64,000 bases of DNA, taken from the IMG/VR virus record IMGVR_UViG_3300032053_000002, positions 228,724 through 292,723 of that record; one strand, 5' to 3'. The stretch is from a virus. Shown in pieces: positions 9,057-15,938 of the stretch. Made by a program: the position numbers and the translations under genes. The number at the start of each line of letters is the position of its first letter. Positions within the stretch are counted from its first letter, which is position 1. The notes beneath the pieces were generated by a model, which was not told where the DNA came from, made no database searches, and worked only from the letters and a program-made list of their open reading frames with translations.

Positions 9057-9938
9057 CTAAATTTTTATTCTTATAAAATTACATCCAAGAAATTTTTTTA
9101 TTTCTTCTTGTCTATAAATATCTTTTTCTCTCAATTTTCCATCAATATAATGATGTTTTTCATCAATTTCTATTACTATATTCTTTTCTTTACTATATCC
9201 GTCTACCCAATATCCTAACTCTTTAATACAGTATTCGCCACCATTCTCGGCGTGTTGAAGATCCGTAATCCCAAGCTCTTTTGCTTTTTGCTCAAGTATT
9301 GGAATGGCGGTTGGATTATATCCAGGAATTATTTGAGAGCCATTAAATTTATTTTTTTCAATCCTTTTTATAGCAATTAATCTTAACTTTTCAATATTCT
9401 CCCTCGTTAATTTTTTCCCAGTGTTTGCCCGGCCAATTTTTATTTTAGTTTCAATACTTCTCGGTTTCCTCCAACAAGGATTTTTTTCCCCAATTTTTGT
9501 CATACTTAATTTTTTTCGATGCTCTTCTGATAATTTTTTCCCAAAGAACGGGTGATTTTCCATCTGTTTAGATATACTCATTCTTTTTCTTGATTCTGGG
9601 TTTTTCGCCGGATTTTCATTCCCATACATTCTCTTGCTCAATATCATTCTACAATTCTCCGAAACTTTATGCCCCCGAAGAGATTCACCAATCTTTCGTT
9701 TAACTTCTTCGGTACGATGTTTTCCAAACATTCCATTTTTTTCTCCACGCTGAGCATCACTCATTCTTTTTCTCGTTTCATTTGAACGTTTTACGCCCCA
9801 CCCAGGATTTTTCTTTCCGAGTTTAGCACAAACTCCGCACAATGAATTAGCTTTATTCGCGCGATTTAATGAGCTCTTTTGAGAATATTTTAATTCTGTT
9901 TTACATCCTGAGCATTCTCTTATAAATTGTCTATCCAT
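9057..9938 (-). CDS. Homing endonuclease, NUMOD3 repeats plus Vsr-like nuclease
   Basis: A 293-residue protein. Residues 1-45 hold a four-Cys zinc site (CSGC, CGVC). Residues 45-175 carry several NUMOD3-type DNA-binding repeats (GEKNGMFGKH, NHPFFGKKLSEEHRKKL, GEKNPCW). The C-terminus has a PD-(D/E)xK/Vsr-like nuclease core: YWVDGYSKEKNIVIEIDEKHH, then FLGCNFIRI. Such free-standing nucleases cut alleles that lack them and spread beside conserved phage genes. It sits tightly between two virion genes and shows no Shine-Dalgarno site (AAGTAAAAAAT before ATG), unlike its neighbours, so translation may depend on coupling. A recent insertion is inferred. Confidence 0.85.
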   Translation of the reverse strand: MDRQFIRECSGCKTELKYSQKSSLNRANKANSLCGVCAKLGKKNPGWGVKRSNETRKRMSDAQRGEKNGMFGKHRTEEVKRKIGESLRGHKVSENCRMILSKRMYGNENPAKNPESRKRMSISKQMENHPFFGKKLSEEHRKKLSMTKIGEKNPCWRKPRSIETKIKIGRANTGKKLTRENIEKLRLIAIKRIEKNKFNGSQIIPGYNPTAIPILEQKAKELGITDLQHAENGGEYCIKELGYWVDGYSKEKNIVIEIDEKHHYIDGKLREKDIYRQEEIKKFLGCNFIRIKI

Positions 9939-9943
9939 ATTTT

Positions 9944-10225
9944 TTACTTATTTAAAATTTTTTCTATTAACTCGGCTTTAGTCCCGACCGCAGCAACACC
10001 AACTGATTTGGCGTATGTTTTTAATTGAGCGTATGTAAGCGCATCAAGATCTTCCGCGGTGTTCTTTGGTTCTACCATTATGTCGGAAACTACTCCTTCT
10101 TCGGCTACCAACTCGTTCGTAAAATTCATCGGCGACATATCTTCACCTGCAAAAGTTTTTTTGTTGGCATTTTGAGCACGAAATTCTTTTATCATATTGC
10201 GTTTTTTATGTATTGCACTACCCAT
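9944..10225 (-). CDS. Small protein with C-terminal SAP/HeH-like helix domain
   Basis: A 93-residue protein. Residues 57-93 read DLDALTYAQLKTYAKSVGV then GTKAELIEKILNK, the two-helix pattern of SAP/HeH (LEM-like) domains that bind nucleic acids or termini. The N-terminal half is basic then acidic and unassigned. GGGAGATT precedes ATG. SAP/HeH modules are common at the ends of phage virion proteins. Function unknown. Confidence 0.65.
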   Translation of the reverse strand: MGSAIHKKRNMIKEFRAQNANKKTFAGEDMSPMNFTNELVAEEGVVSDIMVEPKNTAEDLDALTYAQLKTYAKSVGVAAVGTKAELIEKILNK

Positions 10226-10244
10226 AATACAATCTCCCAGTTAT

Positions 10245-10260
10245 TATAAATATAAATATA
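10245..10260 (-). promoter_or_regulatory. Tandem TATTTATA late-promoter-like elements
   Basis: Coding strand TATATTTATATTTATA, two overlapping copies of the core, 20 nt before the start at 10225. Confidence 0.4.
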
Positions 10261-10277
10261 AAGATTTTTAAAAAGTG

Positions 10278-11129
10278 TTATAAATATTTCTTCAGAAAGG
10301 TTATAAGTTTAGGAAGTTGTTCTTTTTTTATAAAAATTATTTCCCAGCGAGTTACTCCGTCCTGTTTCAGTACTATATCGTTTTCATTATCAACATACGC
10401 AATAATTGGCATCCCTTCCCCGACTTCTTTTGGATTGATGGTCTGCAAATCTTTTTTTTCTTTAATCAAATTTTTTAATTTCATTATGTTATCTCCCAGC
10501 CCTTTTTTCATTCTGAATCTTGTCGCCGCGGGAATCTCGCCAGGTAAGGCTCCAGGAACCCTATGTCGCGACCCCATTCCCGGCGGAACTTTTACGTTAC
10601 GTTTCAACATCGGCGACACCATGTGTTGAGCCCCCTTTTCAGAATCAGATCTTTCTTCACTTCCAACATAATCTTTTAGTGGAATGAACTGAATTTTATT
10701 TTTTCCGGCAGAAGAATCCCATTTATCGTTATTCCTTTTACTGTTGGGATTTATCATTTTTTCATGTTTACTTATAATAACTTCTATACGATATTTCGGG
10801 TCGTTAGAAATTTTTATATTTTTGCCAAGTTTTATATTTATTTCGGATTCCAGATCAGCGGCAACTTTTTTTATCATATTCTTTGGCGGATATTGCCAGA
10901 AAGAAATTATTTTCTTATTTGTCCATACTCTCCCAGGATATTTAAAATTTTCTCGATCTGCATGGGAGTGCATATCATCATAGTATTGACGAATATTATT
11001 ATGTGTCCCACTACTAACTCTCATTTTGTTTTTATAGTATCCAAAGCAAATTGCGCTATTGTCCCCCCAACTCAATCCCTTTTTGTCGATAAAATCCGGA
11101 CTTTCTAATATTTTTTTTAATTTAATCAT
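10278..11129 (-). CDS. Two-module protein: unknown N part fused to tagged C module
   Basis: A 283-residue frame. It starts MIKLKKILES, similar in style to the T4 internal-protein targeting peptide. Residues 60-150 look like a mixed alpha/beta enzyme-like domain that I cannot name. At residue 216 an in-frame ATG (10484) begins MKLKNLIKEKKDLQ, a tag-like helix, and is preceded by GGGAG 8 nt upstream. The 68-residue C-terminal module could thus be made alone as well as in the fusion. The gene is divergent from the lysine aminomutase gene. Confidence 0.65.
   Translation of the reverse strand: MIKLKKILESPDFIDKKGLSWGDNSAICFGYYKNKMRVSSGTHNNIRQYYDDMHSHADRENFKYPGRVWTNKKIISFWQYPPKNMIKKVAADLESEINIKLGKNIKISNDPKYRIEVIISKHEKMINPNSKRNNDKWDSSAGKNKIQFIPLKDYVGSEERSDSEKGAQHMVSPMLKRNVKVPPGMGSRHRVPGALPGEIPAATRFRMKKGLGDNIMKLKNLIKEKKDLQTINPKEVGEGMPIIAYVDNENDIVLKQDGVTRWEIIFIKKEQLPKLITFLKKYL
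10493..10497 (-). promoter_or_regulatory. Internal in-frame Shine-Dalgarno site for ATG at 10484
   Basis: Coding strand GGGAG-8 nt-ATG inside the open frame of the 283-residue protein. It would give a separate 68-residue product with a tag-like N-terminus. Confidence 0.5.
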
Positions 11130-11153
11130 TTTTTATTTTCTCACCTATCTCCT

Positions 11154-11163
11154 TATAAATATA
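11154..11163 (-). promoter_or_regulatory. TATATTTATA late-promoter-like element
   Basis: Coding strand TATATTTATA 25 nt before the start at 11129. It is divergent from the plus-strand copy at 11207. If it acts as a -10, the transcript would start close to the Shine-Dalgarno site. Confidence 0.35.
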
Positions 11164-11206
11164 AAGATTATTTGTTTTTTTAGAACCGAGTGTTTTTTTA
11201 TTTTTT

Positions 11207-11216
11207 TATATTTATA
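11207..11216 (+). promoter_or_regulatory. TATATTTATA element in plus orientation before kamA
   Basis: The same 10-mer that precedes many minus-strand genes occurs here in the opposite orientation, 32 nt before the ATG of the only plus-strand gene. This supports a directional promoter. Confidence 0.5.
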
Positions 11217-11247
11217 CACTACGTTTAAAATAAAAGAGGGAATAAAA

Positions 11248-12345
11248 ATGGAAAGATGGCAAAAAATTCTGCAAAAAAGTTTAACGAAACCCGAACAAAT
11301 TGCTAAAAAATTTAATTTACCGTTATCGGAAATTCAACAAGTAAATAAATCATTTAAGACTCGTATCACTCCGCATTTCGCCGCATTGATAAAAGAAAAC
11401 GGCGACGCACTGTATCGTCAAGTTATACCTGATAAAAACGAATTATTAGAAGGAGATTCTGACGAAGACCCGTTAGGAGAAGACGGAGATTCTCCCGTCC
11501 ACAACATCGTTCATCGCTATCCAGATAGAGTATTATTTTTAATCAGCCATGTATGCGCATCTTATTGCCGTTTCTGCACGCGCAAAAGAAAAGTAGGCGA
11601 CGCATCAAAAATCAGTTGGAAATATGTTGATGAAGGGATCGAATATATCTCCAATCATTCGGAGATTCGCGACGTTATTTTATCTGGTGGAGATCCATTA
11701 CTTTTATCTGATGACAAAATAGAATATGTTTTACGAAAACTTCGGGATATTCCGCACATTGACATCATCCGCATTCACACGCGCGTTCTCGCGTTTTTAC
11801 CGCAGCGCATCACGGCGAAACTATTAAAAATGCTAAAGAAGTATCATCCACTGTTTATGAACGTGCATTTTAATCATCCAGACGAATTGCATCCGATGGC
11901 AGTTAAAGCATTAAATAGATTGTCAGATTCAGGAATACCGTTGGGGAGTCAAACCGTTTTGCTCAAAGGAGTTAATGATGATCCGATTATCATGAAAAAA
12001 TTGATGCAAAAGTTATTAAAAGCCAGAGTAAAACCGTATTACATTTATCAGGCCGATAGAGTGTTTGGAACGGATCACTTTCGTACTAGTGTTGAACGTG
12101 GTTTAGAAATTATGGAAAATTTAAGGGGGTGGACGTCGGGATTGGCGAATCCTTATTACGTAATAGACGCGCCAGGTGGTGGTGGCAAGATACCACTTTT
12201 ACCTAACTACGTTATTCGCCTCACCGATGATGAAGTCGTGTTGAGAAACTATAAAGGGAAAATGTTTAGATATAAACAATCTGATAACGAACAAATAAAA
12301 GTGGAAGAATTGATAGGCGAAAATTTAGACTTATCGTTGGTTTAA
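11248..12345 (+). CDS. kamA: Lysine 2,3-aminomutase (radical SAM, PLP)
   Basis: A 365-residue enzyme predicted to convert L-lysine to L-beta-lysine using SAM, a 4Fe-4S cluster and PLP. Radical SAM cysteines are C103, C107 and C110 (CASYCRFC). SGGDP at 146-150 follows. The PLP lysine is K314 in DAPGGGGKIP, and the substrate carboxylates D270 (YQAD) and D307 (IDAP) are present, as in clostridial KamA; EpmB-type enzymes have a different end. ATG at 11248 has GAGGG upstream; the frame open further upstream has no such site. It is the only plus-strand gene and its stop overlaps the convergent neighbour's stop. Beta-lysine can serve in EF-P modification or as an osmolyte precursor; which applies here is unknown. 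Confidence 0.92.
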   Translation: MERWQKILQKSLTKPEQIAKKFNLPLSEIQQVNKSFKTRITPHFAALIKENGDALYRQVIPDKNELLEGDSDEDPLGEDGDSPVHNIVHRYPDRVLFLISHVCASYCRFCTRKRKVGDASKISWKYVDEGIEYISNHSEIRDVILSGGDPLLLSDDKIEYVLRKLRDIPHIDIIRIHTRVLAFLPQRITAKLLKMLKKYHPLFMNVHFNHPDELHPMAVKALNRLSDSGIPLGSQTVLLKGVNDDPIIMKKLMQKLLKARVKPYYIYQADRVFGTDHFRTSVERGLEIMENLRGWTSGLANPYYVIDAPGGGGKIPLLPNYVIRLTDDEVVLRNYKGKMFRYKQSDNEQIKVEELIGENLDLSLV

Positions 12346-12653
12346 CGATCTACATTTTTTGGAATATCGTCGCCTATTAAAAACCGGTATGTAAAATTGG
12401 AATTTATTACGTCATAAAACAAAAGTCTGGCCATTGTCCATTCCGAGTTATCATACATACGCATTTCACCGGTAGATGTAATACTTTTTTTAATCCCGTG
12501 TTTTTTCATAACAGAATAAAACTTTTTTCGTAATGTCGCCAGAGAATCATCGTCCTTGATATTCATTTTAATAATATCTTTGGCGACATTTTTCATAAAG
12601 TCGTGTTTTTGCGTAGATAAACTATTCCAGGCCGCAAGTTTTGGCGTTTTCAT
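12342..12653 (-). CDS. Small protein of unknown function
   Basis: A 103-residue basic, mostly helical protein with no membrane segment. TAGGAAAA precedes ATG. Its stop codon overlaps the stop of the convergent kamA. It is the last gene of a run of five or six short genes that I infer to be early-expressed. No family recognised. Confidence 0.6.
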   Translation of the reverse strand: MKTPKLAAWNSLSTQKHDFMKNVAKDIIKMNIKDDDSLATLRKKFYSVMKKHGIKKSITSTGEMRMYDNSEWTMARLLFYDVINSNFTYRFLIGDDIPKNVDR

Positions 12654-12654
12654 T

Positions 12655-12843
12655 TTATTTTCCTACATTTTTTAGTGGGCAACTTTTTTGAAAATCTCCC
12701 TTTCCAATAAAAAGAATCGGTATTCTGGCATCAACAGGTTCAAACATTAACCTTGTCCCATAGTCTTTAGATCCAATATATCGCATCGAATAAGTTTTTC
12801 CGGTTCGTTTATCAGTGAAAGTTATTATTTCTCCAATTTTCAT
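12655..12843 (-). CDS. Small beta-rich protein
   Basis: A 62-residue protein (MKIGEIITFTDKRTGKTYSMRY...) that looks like a single SH3-like small barrel. AAAGGAAT before ATG. Two cysteines are not arranged as a metal site. Tightly spaced (1 nt) with both neighbours. Function unknown. Confidence 0.6.
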   Translation of the reverse strand: MKIGEIITFTDKRTGKTYSMRYIGSKDYGTRLMFEPVDARIPILFIGKGDFQKSCPLKNVGK

Positions 12844-12844
12844 T

Positions 12845-13105
12845 TTATTCCTTTTCTATTTTTTCATATGGAAATTGCGTTTCCAAATCGTCATAAATAA
12901 CCAATTGACCACACAACAAACATCGGTCTTTTCTCTGTAAATGAAATGTGACAGCGTTTCGGCTAACCGGTAAAATCCCGTCTTTACACGCCGGACAAAT
13001 AGATTTATACAAGGAACTTTCATCGAGTCGTTCAAGTTCAGCATGATTTACGTGAATGGCTTCTTTATATATGTTTTTTGGAAATCCCGATTTCACCCTT
13101 TTCAT
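12845..13105 (-). CDS. Small zinc-ribbon protein
   Basis: An 86-residue protein with two knuckles, CPAC (about 37-40) and CLLC (about 62-65), forming a predicted four-Cys zinc ribbon around a basic segment. AAGGAATCG before ATG. Its start overlaps the end of the upstream gene by 4 nt. Such early phage zinc ribbons often bind host RNA polymerase or nucleic acid, but nothing here shows which. Confidence 0.65.
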   Translation of the reverse strand: MKRVKSGFPKNIYKEAIHVNHAELERLDESSLYKSICPACKDGILPVSRNAVTFHLQRKDRCLLCGQLVIYDDLETQFPYEKIEKE

Positions 13106-13290
13106 TTTTTCGATTCCTTTATATTTATTTTTGATTCATTCGCCCACGCCAAGAGTATATATCCGGCGTCACGAAATATTTTTTTGGCTTCGAATTCACC
13201 GACTTTTAGTGCGTCCGACAGGGAATGAGCCGTATAATTAAAGGAAATTTTGCGACCCATGTAGGACGCTGTGATTTTGTAATCTACCAT
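13102..13290 (-). CDS. Small protein of unknown function
   Basis: A 62-residue protein with a short beta hairpin followed by a helix (HSLSDALKVGEFEAKKIF). It is the first gene after a sigma70-type promoter and has an AGAGGG site. Probably expressed early. No family recognised. Confidence 0.6.
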   Translation of the reverse strand: MVDYKITASYMGRKISFNYTAHSLSDALKVGEFEAKKIFRDAGYILLAWANESKINIKESKK

Positions 13291-13319
13291 TTTATTTAAC
13301 CCTCTTTTTTATTTAATAC

Positions 13320-13348
13320 AATATACAAAATTAAACACTAAAAGTCAA
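13320..13348 (-). promoter_or_regulatory. Sigma70-type promoter
   Basis: Coding strand TTGACT, 17 nt, TATATT, about 30 nt upstream of the start at 13290. Near-consensus spacing and hexamers. Confidence 0.85.
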
Positions 13349-13385
13349 GTTTAATTTTTATTGCGCTCATTTTTTAATTGTTCTC

Positions 13386-13577
13386 CTAATAGTCCCAAGG
13401 CATTTCTTGAAATCTTTCTCTGCCCTCTTTAATGGAAATTTCTAACAAGTCATAAATGGCGCCAGCGTCTTCAACCGATAAAATCACCATCATTTTTTTA
13501 TTCACATGAATTTCTTCTGATTTAAGTATGGCGCGTTTAAGTATATCCCTAGCAAGTTTTAAGTTTTCTAAAATCAT
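13386..13577 (-). CDS. Small helical protein of unknown function
   Basis: A 63-residue acidic helical protein. TTGGAGATAAAG precedes ATG. It follows the membrane protein gene by 16 nt and probably shares its promoter. No family recognised. Confidence 0.55.
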   Translation of the reverse strand: MILENLKLARDILKRAILKSEEIHVNKKMMVILSVEDAGAIYDLLEISIKEGRERFQEMPWDY

Positions 13578-13593
13578 CTCTTTATCTCCAAAT

Positions 13594-13887
13594 TTAATAA
13601 TAATATTTTTTTACTTTATGCCGGTATTTACGTCCAACAATTCCGACAACCAGCATAGCAACAACCGCCAAAAAACAAAACCCTAAATAATATGGAATAT
13701 ATGTTTCCAAAAAATTACCGACTTTTGGATAATCTTTCGCCAACGCAGACCCCATAAATAATACTCCAATTAAAATACTCGTCGCGAATGCTGTTATCAC
13801 ATATAAAATATCATCAAGTTTTTCGATAGTTTTACTTGAATATTCAGTAAAGTATTTCGCTCGTTTATGATTTCTTGGTTGTCTCAT
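13594..13887 (-). CDS. Small membrane protein with two transmembrane helices
   Basis: A 97-residue protein with a basic N-terminus, transmembrane helices at about 27-50 and 65-86, and a very basic C-terminus (GRKYRHKVKKYYY). AAAGGG before ATG, and a sigma70-type promoter 28 nt upstream. Topology would put both ends in the cytoplasm. It could be a class II holin or an early membrane effector such as a superinfection block. The sigma70 promoter favours an early role, so I do not call it a holin. Confidence 0.65.
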   Translation of the reverse strand: MRQPRNHKRAKYFTEYSSKTIEKLDDILYVITAFATSILIGVLFMGSALAKDYPKVGNFLETYIPYYLGFCFLAVVAMLVVGIVGRKYRHKVKKYYY

Positions 13888-13914
13888 CAGATTATAACCC
13901 TTTCTTTATAACAG

Positions 13915-13943
13915 AATATACCAAATTAAAGAGTAACAGTCAA
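13915..13943 (-). promoter_or_regulatory. Sigma70-type promoter
   Basis: Coding strand TTGACT, 17 nt (ending AATTTGG), TATATT, just upstream of the two-helix membrane protein gene. Sequence closely resembles the promoter at 13320-13348. Confidence 0.85.
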
Positions 13944-13996
13944 GTAAAAAATAATATATTTTTACCACCTTTTAACTCAATGTGGGGCAAATATAT

Positions 13997-14638
13997 TTAT
14001 CGTTTTCTCGATACCGATGACCTTCCTGAAGACCGATGGGATTGTGATACACTTTGTTTGCTTGTGTTGCCAGTGGGTCGCGTATGAACTTTCGGAGTGT
14101 TATTTTCAACCCTTTGTCTACTTAATGGTTTGAATTCGGAACGTGAACGGGTAGGCTCCTTTCTCTTAATCGTTCCACGAGTATTTTGTTTAGCGACTCT
14201 ATTTCCATTTAATTCGCGAGTATTGTTATAGATTCGTTCTCTTTTAATAGGTTGTCGCCTAATTTGTTGCGCCGTATTGGATATCTGAGTTCGGTGAGTA
14301 TTCATCGGGCGACGATCATAAAAAGAGTAATGATGGTTAGCAGCTAAATAGTGTGGGCGACTATGATAATAATGGTCGTGGTAATAATAGTAATCGGGAT
14401 AATAATATGGATAATAGTAATAATAATCAGGCCAGTAATAATACGAATAATAATATGGATAATAATAGTACGGAGCCCATCCCCAATAAAGTTCTAAATA
14501 AACTCGGGAATAACTTTCCGTGTCAACGCAGGTTACACTATCACTGTATACATCGTTGTCAGTCTGGGCGACAACCCACGGTGTGCAAGACGACAAAAGT
14601 AAACCTAACATCAATACAAATAATAATTTAATTTTCAT
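13997..14638 (-). CDS. Tyrosine-rich lipoprotein
   Basis: A 213-residue protein starting MKIKLLFVLMLGLLLSSC: a type II signal peptide with lipobox LSSC, so Cys18 should be lipidated. Start chosen at 14638 because GGAGAAAG lies just upstream; an earlier ATG would bury that site. Residues 50-100 are an extreme Tyr/Pro/Trp/His tract with many YYY runs, and the rest is a basic Arg/Asn/Ser/Thr tail. It would sit in the host envelope facing the periplasm or surface. Phage lipoproteins commonly block superinfection. A late-type TATATTTATA lies 27 nt upstream. Confidence 0.75.
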   Translation of the reverse strand: MKIKLLFVLMLGLLLSSCTPWVVAQTDNDVYSDSVTCVDTESYSRVYLELYWGWAPYYYYPYYYSYYYWPDYYYYYPYYYPDYYYYHDHYYHSRPHYLAANHHYSFYDRRPMNTHRTQISNTAQQIRRQPIKRERIYNNTRELNGNRVAKQNTRGTIKRKEPTRSRSEFKPLSRQRVENNTPKVHTRPTGNTSKQSVSQSHRSSGRSSVSRKR

Positions 14639-14664
14639 GGCGACTTTCTCCATCTATTTACTAC

Positions 14665-14674
14665 TATAAATATA
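14665..14674 (-). promoter_or_regulatory. TATATTTATA late-promoter-like element
   Basis: Coding strand TATATTTATA 27 nt before the lipoprotein ATG. Confidence 0.45.
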
Positions 14675-14705
14675 CTACAAATATCATACCAACTTTGAGA
14701 AATAA

Positions 14706-14733
14706 AAAAAAGCCGCTTTATGGGCGGCTTTTT
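14706..14733 (-). terminator. Rho-independent terminator after cold-shock gene
   Basis: AAAAAGCCGC-loop-GCGGCTTTTT stem, followed on the minus strand by a T8 run. It ends the cold-shock gene before the lipoprotein gene. The flanking A and T runs would also let it work on the plus strand. Confidence 0.85.
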
Positions 14734-14756
14734 CCAATCAACAAAAGATAAACGGC

Positions 14757-14960
14757 TTATACTATTACTTTAACATTTACAGCCTGTAAACCTTTTGCAG
14801 TTTTTTCAACATCAAATTCAACTTTATTTCCTTCACTTAAAGATTTGAAGCCATCGCTTACGATACTTTTAAAATGAACAAATACGTCTTCTCCCTCTTC
14901 GCGAGAGATGAAGCCAAAGCCCTTACTTGAGTTGAACCACTTTACGGTTCCTTGTTCCAT
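14757..14960 (-). CDS. csp: Cold-shock domain protein
   Basis: A 67-residue single cold-shock domain, the normal CspA-family length. RNP1 is KGFGFI (about 14-19) and RNP2 is VFVHF (about 26-30); it starts [16 protein letters not shown]. It binds single-stranded RNA/DNA and melts secondary structure. CGAGGAAG precedes ATG. It is transcribed alone: a TATATTTATA and a TATAAT-like hexamer (15007-15012) lie upstream and a strong terminator follows. Confidence 0.95.
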   Translation of the reverse strand: MEQGTVKWFNSSKGFGFISREEGEDVFVHFKSIVSDGFKSLSEGNKVEFDVEKTAKGLQAVNVKVIV

Positions 14961-15044
14961 AGTTCTTCCTCGTTTGTTTATTGTTTCCGTTAATTACTCT
15001 ATAACTATTATACTCACATATAAGTAGTTAGTTCCCAATAATAA

Positions 15045-15054
15045 TATAAATATA
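15045..15054 (-). promoter_or_regulatory. TATATTTATA late-promoter-like element
   Basis: Coding strand TATATTTATA 85 nt upstream of the cold-shock gene. A TATAAT nearer the gene has no good -35 box. Confidence 0.4.
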
Positions 15055-15064
15055 TTTTTTCGGC

Positions 15065-15586
15065 TTACTTTTCTACGTAGAGTGGTGTTCTCGCACTTTT
15101 TTGAATTTCGGCTCTTTCTGTCATTCTTCCACGAGAATGCGCATGGCTAATAGCAAGATCCGACAATAAATGAGATTCCCACGCACCTGCGCAGTTTGTG
15201 TAGTTATACTTTTCAATCAAATCTATTGAGCCCATCGGATTCAAAAAACAATGAACTATTCTATGAAAAAGAGGCAGAATTTCATCTTCTTCATAAGTCA
15301 TAGCCAAAACCGAATATCCATGAAAAATTTGAAGGAAAACTTTTAGATATTTTTTGGTTATCTCTTGATCTTCCTCATAATCCGATATTAAGTAATATAC
15401 CGCCCTTTCATCCAGAAATTTAGTTATTCCTCTTACATATTTCCCTTTACACCGAATAACTGAAAAAGTTCCTTCATAAAAGAAATGCCAAGTATCATCT
15501 TTATGGAGAATTTTTTCATAGAGAGTCTTAAAAAGTTCTCTATCATAAATCGTAGTTTCTAGTAACTTTATTTCTTTTAATTCCAT
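15065..15586 (-). CDS. Protein of unknown function
   Basis: A 173-residue acidic protein (MELKEIKLLETTIYDRELF...). The start is placed at 15586, where GGGAACGAG precedes ATG and overlaps the stop of the zinc-ribbon gene; the longer open frame would run back through that gene. Aromatic and charged residues are mixed, with no membrane segment and no recognised motif. It probably belongs to the early transcript from the promoter at 15902-15930. Confidence 0.55.
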   Translation of the reverse strand: MELKEIKLLETTIYDRELFKTLYEKILHKDDTWHFFYEGTFSVIRCKGKYVRGITKFLDERAVYYLISDYEEDQEITKKYLKVFLQIFHGYSVLAMTYEEDEILPLFHRIVHCFLNPMGSIDLIEKYNYTNCAGAWESHLLSDLAISHAHSRGRMTERAEIQKSARTPLYVEK

Positions 15587-15873
15587 CGTGTGCTCGTTCC
15601 CATTAAACCGGTTTCTAAACCTTGAATCCAGTGCGGTTCGCCATTTAGCCATTCTATTTCGTCGGGAATATCCCAAACAATATTGCCGCAATCATAACAC
15701 CGCGTTCCCATGGCTCCGACTCCTTGAGCACCGCCACCTAACGTATTTGAGCCACGGCGCCAATGTGAATACTTCAGTTTTGCTGAACCGCACTTTTTAC
15801 ATTTGGGCAATCTGAGATAGGCGACAATCGGTAAAAGAATAATAACTAAAACTACTAAGAGAAAAATATACAT
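15577..15873 (-). CDS. Membrane-anchored zinc-ribbon protein
   Basis: A 98-residue protein with one N-terminal transmembrane helix (about 2-21, FLLVVLVIILLPIVAYL), then a four-Cys zinc ribbon (CKKCGS near 25, CYDCG near 59) and a Trp-rich tail. TGGGGAGT precedes ATG, and a consensus sigma70 promoter lies 29 nt upstream, so early expression is likely. The ribbon would sit in the cytoplasm or periplasm depending on topology. Function unknown. Confidence 0.65.
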   Translation of the reverse strand: MYIFLLVVLVIILLPIVAYLRLPKCKKCGSAKLKYSHWRRGSNTLGGGAQGVGAMGTRCYDCGNIVWDIPDEIEWLNGEPHWIQGLETGLMGTSTRWN

Positions 15874-15901
15874 AGGCGACTCCCCATTTTTATTTTAATA
15901 T

Positions 15902-15930
15902 AATATACAAAATAAAAAAGGAAATGTCAA
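15902..15930 (-). promoter_or_regulatory. Sigma70-type promoter
   Basis: Coding strand TTGACA, 17 nt (ending TATTTTG), TATATT. Third copy of the same promoter class in this island; consensus -35. Confidence 0.88.
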
Positions 15931-15938
15931 GGTTTATT

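Noticed and set aside
11059-11247. Longer N-terminus for the lysine aminomutase
   Set aside because: The upstream codons are low-complexity (Phe/Ile/Leu) and overlap the divergent promoter region; the ATG at 11248 has a GAGGG site and gives the family N-terminus.
13594-13887. Call of holin for the two-helix membrane protein
   Set aside because: It has a sigma70-type promoter and lies with small early-type genes; topology alone does not support a lysis role.
14353-14631. Plus-strand Asn-rich frame
   Set aside because: Antisense of the tyrosine-rich lipoprotein (ATA/GTA runs read as AAT); no ribosome site.
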